Positions 7,648-16,654 of a stretch of 36,012 nt of DNA are shown piece by piece. The DNA lies in contig CAKNQJ010000006.1 of assembly GCA_930990645.1 (NCBI GenBank), forward strand, positions 1-36,012. The letters run 5' to 3'. The notes under the pieces are model-generated. The model was not told where the DNA came from, searched no databases, and saw nothing but the letters and a program-made list of their open reading frames with translations. This stretch comes from an uncultured Clostridium sp. (GTDB lineage: Bacteria; Bacillota; Clostridia; TANB77; CAG-508). The translations under genes and the position numbers were made by a program. Position 1 is the first letter of the stretch; every line of letters starts with the position of its first letter.

Positions 7648-9297
7648 CTACTTATTCTCCACAATTCTCACAATTTGTTGCTCCAATTCCTTTAACCTGT
7701 CTTTTAATCTTGTCACATCTTCATCGCTTGTATCTTTTTCAAGATATTCTTCTTTTACTATATTTGACATATCTTCTATTTCTTCTTTTAATGTATTCAT
7801 TCTTTCAAGCACTTCTAAACGTAAGAATTTCTGTCTTGCTTCATCCTTTGTTTTTCCTATCATTTCTACATTTTTTTCTAACTCGTAGCTTTCTCCAAAA
7901 TCAGGTATTGTAATTGGTATTTCTGTGCTTTCTTCTAGTTTGGACTTTAATACTTTTTGACCTTCTGGCTCTCCATGTACTAAAAATATGTGTTTTGGTT
8001 TTGTTATAAATGAATATACAAAATTCATAAGCCATTCTTGGTCTGCATGTCCTGAATATCCTTCTATATACTCTATTCTTGCATTTACTGCGATTTCTTC
8101 TCCAAATATTTTTACCTTTTTTTCTCCATCTACTAATTTTCTACCAAGTGTACCTGGAGCTTGATATCCTACAAATAAGATTGTACTATTTGGCTCCCAT
8201 AGATGATGTTTTAAATGATGCTTTATTCTTCCTACTTCACACATTCCACTGGCAGAGATTATTATTGCAGATTCATTGCTTGCATTTAATGCTTTTGACT
8301 CGTCAGCAGTTCTTGTAAATTTAAGTCCATCAAATTCAAGTGGATTATCTCCTGAATTTATAATAGCTTGTGTCTCTTCATTAAATAAATTCATATTTTC
8401 CTTAAACACTTCTGTAGCAGATATTGCCAAAGGACTATCTACATAAACTGGGACACTCATCAATCTTTTATATTTTTTATAGAATTCTTCATCATGCTTT
8501 TCTTCTTTAATTCTATTTAATTCAAATAATATTTCTTGAGTTCTTCCTACCGCAAATGATGGAATTACTACAGTACCACCTTTTTCTAATGTTTCATATA
8601 CAATATCTAGGAACATGCTTGCTTTGTCATCATTTCTCATATGTAATCTATTTCCATATGTTGATTCCATTACAAGATAGTCTGCACTTTCTATCATTGT
8701 TGGAGGAGATAGTAGTGGTATATCATTATTTCCTAAGTCACCAGTAAATACTATCTTTTCTGTTTTATCTCCCTCTGTAACCCATACTTCTATAATCGCA
8801 GATCCTAGCATATGGCCTGCATCATTAAATCTTGCCTTAATATTTTCATCAATATCTATAATTTCATCATATTGAACTGGTTTAAAAATTTCTAAACACT
8901 TTGCTGCATCTTCTGCTGTATATAGTGGTGGTAAAGGGTCTTCTCCTTTTCTTTCTCTTTTTCTATTTTTCCATTCAACTTCCATTTCTTGAATATGTCC
9001 ACTATCAGGAAGCATTATTGAACACAAATCACAAGTTGCCTTTGTTGCATATACACTATTTCTATACCCCTCATTATATAACTTTGGTATTCTTCCCGAA
9101 TGGTCAATATGTGCATGTGTAAGCAGCATAAAATCTATATCATGCACCTCATACAAAAATGGTGCTTCATTTTCGAACTCATCAGATGCAGAACCTTGAT
9201 ACATTCCACAATCTACTAAAAACTTTTTTCCAGCACCTTCCACTAAAAAGTTAGACCCAGTAACAGTCTTTGTTGCTCCTAAAAAAGTAACTTTCAT
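7648..9297 (-). CDS. Metallo-beta-lactamase/beta-CASP RNase-like protein
   Basis: A 549-residue member of the YSH1/CPSF-like beta-CASP group of metal-dependent nucleases, probably acting on RNA in the cytoplasm. The zinc-binding HAHIDH motif is at 61-66, with GHMLGSA (about 171-177) and FTGDLG (about 191-196) as further metal-site blocks. The beta-CASP insertion shows YVDSPLAISATEVF (near 291) and SASGMCEVGRIKHHL (near 348-362), and the final His block is in VHGEPEG. The C-terminal 80 residues form a charged coiled coil (ERMNTLKEEIEDMSN onward), an addition to the core family. GGAGG precedes the ATG. The gene is flanked by family-1 palindromes on both sides. Confidence 0.9.
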   Translation of the reverse strand: MKVTFLGATKTVTGSNFLVEGAGKKFLVDCGMYQGSASDEFENEAPFLYEVHDIDFMLLTHAHIDHSGRIPKLYNEGYRNSVYATKATCDLCSIMLPDSGHIQEMEVEWKNRKRERKGEDPLPPLYTAEDAAKCLEIFKPVQYDEIIDIDENIKARFNDAGHMLGSAIIEVWVTEGDKTEKIVFTGDLGNNDIPLLSPPTMIESADYLVMESTYGNRLHMRNDDKASMFLDIVYETLEKGGTVVIPSFAVGRTQEILFELNRIKEEKHDEEFYKKYKRLMSVPVYVDSPLAISATEVFKENMNLFNEETQAIINSGDNPLEFDGLKFTRTADESKALNASNESAIIISASGMCEVGRIKHHLKHHLWEPNSTILFVGYQAPGTLGRKLVDGEKKVKIFGEEIAVNARIEYIEGYSGHADQEWLMNFVYSFITKPKHIFLVHGEPEGQKVLKSKLEESTEIPITIPDFGESYELEKNVEMIGKTKDEARQKFLRLEVLERMNTLKEEIEDMSNIVKEEYLEKDTSDEDVTRLKDRLKELEQQIVRIVENK

Positions 9298-9336
9298 TTT
9301 TTTCCTCCATTCTTTTGTTTTGTAATTCTATATTAT

Positions 9337-9539
9337 AAGAGCATAGTATGTATTTTTTATTTTTGTTTCCGCCCCCCAACAGCGAACAGTCTGTAGTAAA
9401 AATCACATGGTCTTGAGCATTTTTTCTACCATGAATAAAAAACAAGTTTTTTATTCATGAGTAATTTTTCCACAGACTGTACCTCGTCGGTCCCCACCTT
9501 AAGGCTCCAACCAAAAGAAAAAATACATACTATGCTCTT
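9337..9539. repeat. Long nested palindrome, family 1 copy B (inverted)
   Basis: Outer arms 9337-9358 and 9518-9539 form a perfect 22-bp stem unrelated in sequence to copies A and C. A middle stem pairs ACAGTCTGT (9387-9395) with ACAGACTGT (9472-9480). A central 14-bp hairpin (9430-9443 / 9446-9459) has a 2-nt loop. The family-1 cores are present on the minus strand: left TTAAGGTGGGGACC at 9489-9502 and right GTTGGGGGGCGGAAA at 9367-9380. It lies 14 nt past the stop of the coiled-coil gene, and a TATAAT-like -10 (9332-9337) touches the left arm. Confidence 0.85.
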
Positions 9540-9552
9540 TCTATTAATATAA

Positions 9553-11034
9553 TTACAAAAACAACTTAAATTTTTTCTTTATTCTCACATTATCAACTTC
9601 AATCTTTTTTGAACTCTCTATAACATTATCATCATAATACTGGACAAGCAAAATTTTATCTTCATAATTACACTGTATATTTATATTTTGCAAGCAAATA
9701 ATTTTTGTATCAAATACATCTTTTAAAATTTCATATGTAAGCTCATCATCTTCTGCAAAGATGTCCCATACTTTTAATTGCTGTGCTTTTTTTATTACTA
9801 ATTTAATTAAATTTCTAAAATCAATTTTTAATTCTTCTATATCTTTAACACTTTCTTCTAAGCTTATAGGGACATATCTATAATATCTAATTTTGTATAT
9901 CCATTTTATTAATTCTGCTTTATTTTCTTCTTTAATCTTCTTTACATTACTAGTTACTATCTCAATAAATTTCCTAGCTAATTCTATTATTTCTTCCTTG
10001 CTAATTTCTTTACCAATACTTTTTAAAAATTCATTTTCTTTTTCCAAGTTGCTTTTTTGCTCGACAAATTCTTTTGGTAATATTAGCTTATTGCATTCTT
10101 CGATTTTGCCTATCAAATCAACTCTTTCCTTATCCAAAATTCCCACTAAATAGCTTACACTAAATATTTTATCTTTGTTAGGCAATTTTTCATTTCTAGC
10201 ATAATACTCTTCTTTTAATAATTCATTATTATTTAGTATCTTATCTATGTTTTCAATTTGCTTTGTATAATCCTTTTTTTCTTGTGTTACTTTCTCCAGA
10301 AATTCCTTTTTATTATCAAATAATTTAAGCCTTTCTACTTTTTCATTCTTTAATTGCTGTAAGATTTTATTATATTCTTCGTCATTATTGGTGCTAACAT
10401 ATTTTTCTATAACCATTCTTGATACTATTCTAAAAAGCTCAGTATCATTATTTTTTCTTATCCTATTGCTTCCGTTTAGCAAAATTATTGTTTGATAAAT
10501 AAAATTATATTCAATATCCTTTATTTCTTTTGTTATTATATCCCATGACCAACCATTAAAATCACGAATAACCTCTGTTCCAGCTCTCAACTTTCCTTGA
10601 TTAATCATTGTATTAATTGGTTTCTCTATATAATCTTTAATCATATAATTGTCGTCTTGCTCATCTAGTTTTAGTAATGCAGTTAGAATAGCAAGTTCGT
10701 TTTGAATACAAGTAATTTCGCCATTTAATTTATCTATCTTGTATTTCAAACTATCTTTTTCAAACTCTTCCCATTCTTCCGTTCCTGATTTAACTAAAAA
10801 TATTTTTAAAGCTTTCTCTTTTATAATTCTTAAAATATTTTCAATATATTCTTTTTTGGAAGGCACTTCTACTTTCACTGTCTCATAATCTTTGTATGCA
10901 TTCTCTATTTTATATAGCATGCTTAATAACAAGTTCTTCACATCATATGAATATAACTTGTGCTCTAAAATTTTCTCTAGTTCATTATTATAATCTCGAA
11001 TATTTAATTTAGCTAAAAGTTTATTTCTTCCCAT
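9553..11034 (-). CDS. Unrecognised coiled-coil protein
   Basis: A roughly 493-residue, highly charged protein with no signal peptide or membrane segment and no recognised catalytic motif. Lys/Glu/Ile/Asn-rich helices dominate. The strongest coiled-coil stretches are about 80-130 and 225-345 (IENIDKILNNNELLKEEYYA region). The C-terminal 80 residues look strand-rich (LTYEILKDVFDTKIICLQNI onward). An upstream GTG extends the frame five codons, but the ATG at 11032-11034 with GAGG 9 nt upstream is preferred. It follows ftsK on the same strand, separated by a family-1 palindrome. A cytoplasmic structural or scaffolding role is only a guess. Confidence 0.75.
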   Translation of the reverse strand: MGRNKLLAKLNIRDYNNELEKILEHKLYSYDVKNLLLSMLYKIENAYKDYETVKVEVPSKKEYIENILRIIKEKALKIFLVKSGTEEWEEFEKDSLKYKIDKLNGEITCIQNELAILTALLKLDEQDDNYMIKDYIEKPINTMINQGKLRAGTEVIRDFNGWSWDIITKEIKDIEYNFIYQTIILLNGSNRIRKNNDTELFRIVSRMVIEKYVSTNNDEEYNKILQQLKNEKVERLKLFDNKKEFLEKVTQEKKDYTKQIENIDKILNNNELLKEEYYARNEKLPNKDKIFSVSYLVGILDKERVDLIGKIEECNKLILPKEFVEQKSNLEKENEFLKSIGKEISKEEIIELARKFIEIVTSNVKKIKEENKAELIKWIYKIRYYRYVPISLEESVKDIEELKIDFRNLIKLVIKKAQQLKVWDIFAEDDELTYEILKDVFDTKIICLQNINIQCNYEDKILLVQYYDDNVIESSKKIEVDNVRIKKKFKLFL

Positions 11035-11116
11035 ACAGATTTTCCTCACTAGTTCTTTTATTTTAAGTAAGTTTTTAGTTAGCTGACTTTTTAAGGTTAC
11101 TATTTTTTGTTCTTTT

Positions 11117-11272
11117 ATCTAGGTAATATGTATGTTTTAAATTTTGTTTGAGTGCTTAAGGTGGGGACCGACAAGTTTACAAACTGTTAAGCCGAACGTA
11201 TGTGAGGTTTCTACAGTTTGTACGATGTTGGGGGTCGAAAACAAACATTTACAACATACATATTACCTAGAT
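11117..11272. repeat. Long nested palindrome, family 1 copy C
   Basis: Outer arms 11117-11136 and 11253-11272 are perfectly complementary over 20 bp. The left core TTAAGGTGGGGACC is at 11156-11169 and the right core GTTGGGGGTCGAAA at 11227-11240. The inner stem TTTACAAACTGT / ACAGTTTGTAC is shared with copy A. Compared with copy A the outer stem has C>T in one arm matched by G>A in the other, so pairing is kept. It lies about 40 nt past the ftsK stop. Confidence 0.85.
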
Positions 11273-11312
11273 TTTATTTAGCAGTCCTCAAAAGTTGGAA
11301 GCCATTAAAAAC

Positions 11313-13730
11313 TTACTCTCCACTCATTTTTAGTTCTTCCCATCTTTCTTTAGACATTAGCACTTCACGTGGTTTGCTTCCTTGGAAACCAGATATTATT
11401 CCCCTTTCTTCCATTTGGTCTATTATTCTTCCTGCTCTTGCATATCCTACTTTAAATCTTCTTTGTATGAATGATGTTGAGGCTTGTCCTGTTTCCACAA
11501 CCACATCTATTGCCTCCATTAATAATGGGTCTGTATCACCATCTTCTTCTGAGCTATCAATTTCTTTGTCTGTACTATTTGCATTTTCAATTTGTTGTAT
11601 TATATCATCATTATATGTTGCCTCTCCATTACCTTTTATAAAGTCAACAATTTTTTCAACTTCCTTATCTGTAACAAATGCACCTTGTATTCTTACAGGC
11701 TTTGGTGCTCCTGCTGGATAAAATAACATATCACCTTTTCCAAGTAATTTTTCTGCTCCTGCCATATCTAGTATTGTTCTTGAGTCTACTTGTGAAGATA
11801 CAGAAAAGGCAATTCTTGATGGTATATTTGCTTTAATGATACCAGTAATAACATCAACTGAAGGTCTTTGTGTTGCTATTACTAAATGCATTCCAGCAGC
11901 TCTTGCCATCTGTGCTAATCTACAAATTGAATCTTCTACATCTTTTGGAGATACCATCATTAAATCTGAAAGCTCATCAATTATTATTACAATTTGTGGT
12001 AACTTTTGTCCTTCTCCTTCTTCATCTAATGCTTCGTTATATCCTTTAATATCTCTTACATTTTTGCTTGCAAATAAGCTATATCTGTTTACCATTTCTT
12101 GTACAGCCCATGCTAATGCACCTGCAGCCTTTTTAGGGTCTGTAACTACAGGTATAAGCAAATGTGGTATACCATTATACACAGAAAGTTCAACAACTTT
12201 TGGGTCAACCATTACAAGTTTTACTTCACTTGGTTTTGCCTTGTATATAATACTTGCAATTAAAGTATTGATACATACTGATTTACCAGAACCTGTTGCA
12301 CCTGCAATAAGCACGTGTGGCATTTTTGCAATGTCTGCTACTACTTCTTCTCCTGCAACATTTTTACCCAGTGCAAATGCTAACTTAGACTTGTGATTTT
12401 TAAATTCATCACTATCAATTATATCTCTTAAATGCACTACTTCATTTTCTTTGTTTGGAATTTCTATTCCAACTGCTTGCTTGCCAGGTATTGGTGCTTC
12501 AATTCTTATAGTTTCAGCTGCCAAATTAAGAGCAATATCATCTGCAAGATTTGCTATTTTGCTAACTCTCACACCTTCTGCAGGTTTTAACTCATATCTT
12601 GTTATAGCAGGTCCTACAGATACATTTTCAACTTTTGCAGATACTCCAAAACTATACAAAGTTTTTTGTAATTTAGTAGCTGTATCTGCAACAGCTTTTT
12701 TACCACCTTTTACACCTTTCTTTTCTCCTTCAGATAATAACTGAATTGGTGGAAATTCATAATGCTCATCCTCCACAGTCACAGTATGTTCTAATTGCAA
12801 TACTTGTTTTACTTTTTCCTCTTTAGTCTCTTGTTCTGCTTTAAACAAATTTGCTTCTATCTCATCTGGGTTATTCTTCTTTTCTTCTTTATCTTTTACT
12901 CTACCACCAATACTAAAAGGTATTAAATCGTCATCTCCCTTATGGTCATATTTCTTTAATTTCTTGTCCTTCTTTTTATCTTCTTCCTCATCATTTAAAT
13001 TAATAGTTAGTTGTTCCGCTAAAGCCTCTGCCTCTCTTCTTTGCTCCTCTTTTTCTCTTAATCTACGTTCTTTCTTTGTCTCTTTTCTTACTGGAACTCC
13101 CTCTTCATCTTCAACTTTTCTTCTTGAACTTCTTCTTTCTTCTCTTGCTTCCATCTTTTCTATTTTTCTGTCTTCTCTATCTTCTCTTTTCCTCTCAACA
13201 TAATCTGCTATTAGTTCAGCTGGTTTTATACCAAATATAAATACAAGTAAAATTGCAGCAACTCCTATGCATAAAATTACTGTTCCAACTTCACCTAAAA
13301 GCCCAATCAATACCGATGCAATAGCTGTCCCTATAGCTCCTCCTCCATTATTAACTTCTCCTAATTCATAGCCTTTTTGTACAGCTGCTGATAAGTCACT
13401 ATTTATATCAATATTTCCATTAGAAAATTGAAAAACACTAAGCATTGTAGCAATGCATATTAAAAATATTCCATATTGAATCAACTTAGATATCAAGTAA
13501 TCTTTATCCTCAGTTGTCATATATATTGCTATTAAAAAAGTTCCTATAGGAATTATATATTTTATTGCTCCCATAATTCCACCTAGTATCGGACTTAGAT
13601 GTTCTCCAATATATCCTGATTTTGTATATATCAATATAGCAAGTAATATACTAATTAAAAACATAAATACTACTGCTACATTTATATCGAATTTACTTGT
13701 TTTTTTCGCTCTTTTTCCTCTTTTTGCCAA
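11313..13730 (-). CDS. ftsK: DNA translocase FtsK/SpoIIIE
   Basis: A membrane-anchored hexameric DNA pump that moves chromosomes through the division or sporulation septum. Numbered from the TTG start, about 805 residues: four hydrophobic segments (about 15-35, 48-70, 80-103, 133-168), a charged linker (about 175-330), then the alpha/beta motor with Walker A GATGSGKS (477-484) and the [17 protein letters not shown] block. The gamma winged-helix domain ([20 protein letters not shown]) ends the protein. A frame from an ATG at 13784 adds 18 codons, but that ATG is about 5 nt past the promoter -10. The TTG at 13728-13730 has AAGGGAG 5 nt upstream and starts MAKRGKR, so it is preferred. Confidence 0.95.
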   Translation of the reverse strand: MAKRGKRAKKTSKFDINVAVVFMFLISILLAILIYTKSGYIGEHLSPILGGIMGAIKYIIPIGTFLIAIYMTTEDKDYLISKLIQYGIFLICIATMLSVFQFSNGNIDINSDLSAAVQKGYELGEVNNGGGAIGTAIASVLIGLLGEVGTVILCIGVAAILLVFIFGIKPAELIADYVERKREDREDRKIEKMEAREERRSSRRKVEDEEGVPVRKETKKERRLREKEEQRREAEALAEQLTINLNDEEEDKKKDKKLKKYDHKGDDDLIPFSIGGRVKDKEEKKNNPDEIEANLFKAEQETKEEKVKQVLQLEHTVTVEDEHYEFPPIQLLSEGEKKGVKGGKKAVADTATKLQKTLYSFGVSAKVENVSVGPAITRYELKPAEGVRVSKIANLADDIALNLAAETIRIEAPIPGKQAVGIEIPNKENEVVHLRDIIDSDEFKNHKSKLAFALGKNVAGEEVVADIAKMPHVLIAGATGSGKSVCINTLIASIIYKAKPSEVKLVMVDPKVVELSVYNGIPHLLIPVVTDPKKAAGALAWAVQEMVNRYSLFASKNVRDIKGYNEALDEEGEGQKLPQIVIIIDELSDLMMVSPKDVEDSICRLAQMARAAGMHLVIATQRPSVDVITGIIKANIPSRIAFSVSSQVDSRTILDMAGAEKLLGKGDMLFYPAGAPKPVRIQGAFVTDKEVEKIVDFIKGNGEATYNDDIIQQIENANSTDKEIDSSEEDGDTDPLLMEAIDVVVETGQASTSFIQRRFKVGYARAGRIIDQMEERGIISGFQGSKPREVLMSKERWEELKMSGE

Positions 13731-13788
13731 AGTATCTCCCTTACCTTTCTTTTGAATTAGTATATACAACTCCCAAATATACATTTGT

Positions 13789-13816
13789 ATTATATCACAA
13801 GGTAAGCAAAATGCAA
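13789..13816 (-). promoter_or_regulatory. Candidate ftsK promoter
   Basis: TTGCAT (13811-13816), 16 nt spacer, and TATAAT (13789-13794) on the minus strand. The start point would fall near 13782, leaving a leader of about 50 nt before the TTG start. Confidence 0.65.
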
Positions 13817-13848
13817 ATAAATTTGCAAAAAAAATATTAAAGAATAAT

Positions 13849-13979
13849 AGCGAGCTATTTAAACATTTTCACTGTTTAAAACATTTCAACGCTCGCGTTA
13901 TTGTTCGTGCGCCAAATTTTACAAAGTAAAATTTGTGTGCATCTGAGTTTTCCCTTATAGGAAATGCAATTTCCTATAA
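13849..13979. repeat. Composite stem-loop region, family 3 copy A
   Basis: Successive hairpins upstream of ftsK: AGCGAGC (13857-13863 region) against GCTCGCG (13892-13898 region) with an inner TTTAAAC / GTTTAAA; then CAAATTTTAC-AAA-GTAAAATTTG; then a perfect 11-bp stem 13955-13965 / 13969-13979 with loop GCA. The words TTGTTCGTGC and GAGTTTTCC and the last hairpin recur at 18004-18234. Function unknown. Confidence 0.6.
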
Positions 13980-13982
13980 TGG

Positions 13983-14027
13983 AAACAAACAAGCAATTTG
14001 GGTCTGTCCCCAATTGCTTGTTTGTTT
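13983..14027. terminator. 16-bp hairpin with GGGACAGACC loop, at the end of the FN3 gene
   Basis: 13983-13998 and 14012-14027 are perfect 16-bp complements; the loop on the minus strand is GGGGACAGACCCA. The hairpin starts on the last base of the FN3 stop codon. It is placed as a terminator but lacks a T-tract. It belongs to the dispersed GGGACAG-loop family. Confidence 0.7.
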
Positions 14028-16123
14028 TAGAATGTTACTCTGCTTGAGTAGTCTCCGTATACTTTCTTTCCATTTTCAATTGTGTATGCTCTTACTCTTA
14101 CTGAACTTCCTGAATATCTATCTGTAATTCCTGATTTTGTTAGGCTTGTTTCTGTTGTTGTATATCTACATGTAGGTACTCCTTTTAAGTCTAATGCTAC
14201 TTCGTATCCATCTGCACCGCTAACTCTGTTCCATGTAAATGTTGCTCTGTCTCCTGATTTGCTTGCTCTTAGTCCAGTTACTTTTCCTATTGTTGTACTT
14301 CCTCCGTCGTCGTCTTCATCGTCATTTTCTGTATTGTTAAAGTATACTGTGCTTGAGTAATCTCCGTATACTTTATCTCCATCTACTGTCTTAAACGCTC
14401 TTACTTTCATTGAGTAGTCTGAATTTTTCTTTTCAAATCCTGTTAATGTTTTGCTCGTTCCTGTTACTGTATATCTTGACGTTCCTACTCCTGGTACTGA
14501 TAGTAACATTTCGTATCCATCTGCATTGCTTACACTATTCCATGTAAAGCTTGCTCTTTCTCCTGACATGCTTACTCTTAGTCCACTTACTTTTCCTACT
14601 GTCACTTCTTCTTCCTCTGTATTGTTAAAGTATACTGTGCTTGAGTAGTCTCCATATACTTTGTCTCCATTTACTGTCTTATATGCTCTTACTTTCATTG
14701 AGTAGTCTGAGTTTTTCTTTGTAAATCCTGTTAATGTTTTGCTTGTTCCTGTTAATGTATATGTTGATGTTCCTACTCCTGGTACTGATAGTAACATTTC
14801 GTATCCATTTGCATTGCTTACGCTATTCCATGTAAAGCTTGCTCGGTCTCCTGACATACTTACTTTTAGTCCGCTTACTTTTCCTACTGTCACTTCTTCT
14901 TCCTCTGTATTGTTAAAGTATACTGTGTTTGAGTAGTCTCCATATACCTTCTCTCCGTCTACTGTCTTATATGCTCTTACTCTCATTGAGTAGTCTGAAT
15001 TTTTCTTTTCAAATCCTGTTAATGTTTTGCTCGTTTCTGTTAGTGTATATCTTGCTGTTCCTACTCCTGGTATAGCTATTTCCATTTCGTATCCATCTGC
15101 ATTACTTACGCTGTTCCATGTAAAGCTTGCTTTGTCTCCTGACATGCTTACCTTTAACCCTGTTACTTTGTCTAACTCTACTTTCTCTTCTTCATATATA
15201 ATATCAACTGTATTTGAGTAATCACCATATACTTTTTCTCCATTATGATATGCATATGCTCTTACTTTAGCTTCATATGGATAATCTGCTGTAAATCCAT
15301 TTAATGTTATTTTATTATCTGTTGTATTGTATATAGCGTCTTGGTATCCAGGGATAGTTATTGCCAACTCATATCCATCTGCATTTGTTACATTATCCCA
15401 TGTTAGTGTTGCCTCATCTTTATTCATGCTTACTTTTAGGTTTGTAACTTTATCTGGTGTTTCTATTTGTGCTTCATCTTCCTCTTCATATTTTAACACT
15501 GCCAAGTCTGAAAATGTTCCATATACTTTTTCATTTGCTTCTGTTAAATATGGTTTGATTTTTATGCTGTAAACTTCTTCTTCATCCATTCCTATTAATC
15601 TTACTTTAGTTGCTGAAGTTGACCCTATGTCTATGAAGTCACTATCTTGTACACTAGCATAAATTTCATACCCATCTGCATTTGTTACTCCATCCCATTC
15701 AATTGTACCTGTAACTCCATTAGAAGTTGTTTTTATGTTTTCTACCATCTCTAGTTTTGATGTAGTCTGTGAACTTTCACCTATTTTAAATCTAACCTCT
15801 GGCGAAAAGTCTGATGAATTTCCGTTTCCATCATATGCTTTAACCTTTACTCCGTATATTTCTCCTGCTTCAAATCCTATTACAGTAACTTTATTACCTG
15901 TTATTCTTCCTACATGTTGATAACCTATTGCTGGTAAATCAATATATACGTCATAACCAGTCGCATCATTTGCTTTACTCCATTCTATTTCAGCTTTCGT
16001 ATTATCTGTTATTACACTTATGTCACTAATATTTAAGTTACTAGCTGCATTAACTGTTGTTGCTAATAGTGTTAGTATGATAAATACAATTGTGCATAAT
16101 ATTATGTTCCTCATTTTTCTCAT
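14027..16123 (-). CDS. Secreted protein of seven fibronectin type III-like repeats
   Basis: 698 residues with a signal peptide (about 1-26, ending VNA-AS), followed only by about seven FN3-like domains of 85-100 residues. Each carries a TWNSVSNADGYE-type strand and a VYGDYSNTV-type closing strand, joined by acidic linkers rich in Glu or Asp (TEEEEV, ENDDEDDDGG). No sortase motif, membrane anchor or catalytic domain was seen, so it is probably released or bound non-covalently at the surface. Repeats 4-6 are nearly identical in DNA. GGAGGGTG precedes the ATG, and a strong promoter lies at 16161-16189. Adhesive or spacer function is inference; FN3 modules also occur in carbohydrate-binding proteins. 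Confidence 0.85.
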   Translation of the reverse strand: MRKMRNIILCTIVFIILTLLATTVNAASNLNISDISVITDNTKAEIEWSKANDATGYDVYIDLPAIGYQHVGRITGNKVTVIGFEAGEIYGVKVKAYDGNGNSSDFSPEVRFKIGESSQTTSKLEMVENIKTTSNGVTGTIEWDGVTNADGYEIYASVQDSDFIDIGSTSATKVRLIGMDEEEVYSIKIKPYLTEANEKVYGTFSDLAVLKYEEEDEAQIETPDKVTNLKVSMNKDEATLTWDNVTNADGYELAITIPGYQDAIYNTTDNKITLNGFTADYPYEAKVRAYAYHNGEKVYGDYSNTVDIIYEEEKVELDKVTGLKVSMSGDKASFTWNSVSNADGYEMEIAIPGVGTARYTLTETSKTLTGFEKKNSDYSMRVRAYKTVDGEKVYGDYSNTVYFNNTEEEEVTVGKVSGLKVSMSGDRASFTWNSVSNANGYEMLLSVPGVGTSTYTLTGTSKTLTGFTKKNSDYSMKVRAYKTVNGDKVYGDYSSTVYFNNTEEEEVTVGKVSGLRVSMSGERASFTWNSVSNADGYEMLLSVPGVGTSRYTVTGTSKTLTGFEKKNSDYSMKVRAFKTVDGDKVYGDYSSTVYFNNTENDDEDDDGGSTTIGKVTGLRASKSGDRATFTWNRVSGADGYEVALDLKGVPTCRYTTTETSLTKSGITDRYSGSSVRVRAYTIENGKKVYGDYSSRVTF
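14328..15191. repeat. 288-bp tandem repeats within the FN3 gene
   Basis: Three units, about 14328-14615, 14616-14903 and 14904-15191, are very similar at the DNA level, and the phrase TCTGTATTGTTAAAGTATAC recurs at the 288-bp period. Each encodes one FN3 domain plus linker. The similarity suggests recent duplication or ongoing recombination and could allow repeat-number variation. Confidence 0.8.
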
Positions 16124-16160
16124 AATATTATCACCCTCCTCTCATTTTTCCATCATTTCT

Positions 16161-16189
16161 ATTTTACCACTTTTTATGTCTACTGTCAA
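16161..16189 (-). promoter_or_regulatory. Promoter of the FN3 protein gene
   Basis: TTGACA (16184-16189), 17 nt spacer, TAAAAT (16161-16166) on the minus strand. The -35 box overlaps the left arm of a 12-bp inverted repeat (16185-16228). Confidence 0.75.
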
Positions 16190-16228
16190 GATTTTCCACA
16201 CATTTTCCAGGGCAAAGAAAATCTTGAC
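16185..16228. promoter_or_regulatory. 12-bp inverted repeat joining divergent promoters
   Basis: GTCAAGATTTTC (16185-16196) and GAAAATCTTGAC (16217-16228) are perfect complements 20 nt apart. Each arm contains the -35 box of one of two divergent promoters. This is a plausible operator for one regulator controlling both sides. Confidence 0.6.
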
Positions 16229-16252
16229 CACAACACATCTTTATGTTATTCT
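16224..16252 (+). promoter_or_regulatory. Candidate plus-strand promoter for the 61-residue peptide
   Basis: TTGACC (16224-16229), 17 nt spacer, TATTCT (16247-16252). Transcription from here would run through the structured leader at 16274-16464. Confidence 0.55.
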
Positions 16253-16273
16253 ATATTTATAGAAAGAAATTAA

Positions 16274-16464
16274 TTTATTAGAGCATAAATCGCTCGAATG
16301 GAGGTTAGTGTGAAAAACAAGTTTTTCACACTAATGCTACTATCGCTTTCGCCCTCAAAATTCTAAAGAATTTTGAGATGGCTAATAAAAACCTCTTTCA
16401 TTCTCGCAATATAGAGGTTTTTAATTAAAATTTTATTAGAGCATAAATCGCTCGAATGGAGGTT
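16274..16464 (+). promoter_or_regulatory. Structured leader with duplicated ribosome-binding segment
   Basis: A 33-bp direct repeat occurs at 16274-16306 and 16432-16464; the second copy carries the GGAGG site of the downstream gene. Between them lie perfect hairpins 16305-16318 / 16321-16334 (14 bp, loop AA) and 16354-16364 / 16367-16377 (11 bp, loop AA), and a 10-bp stem 16386-16395 / 16414-16423. The segment ACCTCTTTCATTCTCGC (16391-16407) is a diverged inverted copy of the repeat. It could pair with its local partner, with copy 1, or with copy 2 and its ribosome-binding site. This could be an RNA switch or the scar of a palindromic element. Confidence 0.5.
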
Positions 16465-16467
16465 TTT

Positions 16468-16653
16468 ATGGTTAGAAAAAGTACTTTTATAATTACAATT
16501 TGTATACTATTAGTTATTTTTATTACAACAATATCAATTATAGTATACCATTATGAAACTAGAAATGTTAATGTTAGTATTCCTACTGTTGTAGATGAAG
16601 ATAGCAATGTAGAAGATTTATTACCTGGAATAAGTTTGGATGCAACTGAATAA
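16468..16653 (+). CDS. 61-residue single-pass membrane peptide
   Basis: A small protein with a basic N-terminus (MVRKS), one hydrophobic segment (about 6-28) and an acidic extracellular tail of about 30 residues (VVDEDSNVEDLLPG). The frame is open from an ATG at 16456, but that ATG lies in the ribosome-binding site. The ATG at 16468-16470 has GGAGG 5 nt upstream. It is on the strand opposite to its neighbours, has its own candidate promoter and leader, and ends next to a long palindrome. No family recognised. Confidence 0.7.
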   Translation: MVRKSTFIITICILLVIFITTISIIVYHYETRNVNVSIPTVVDEDSNVEDLLPGISLDATE

Positions 16654-16654
16654 T

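Noticed and set aside
9251-9445. 64-codon minus-strand frame across the beta-CASP start and the palindrome.
   Set aside because: It overlaps the real gene in another frame and runs through hairpin DNA; no initiation signal.
13731-13784. Upstream ATG extension of FtsK (18 extra residues).
   Set aside because: That ATG has no ribosome-binding site and lies at the expected transcription start of a good promoter; the TTG at 13728-13730 has AAGGGAG at proper spacing.
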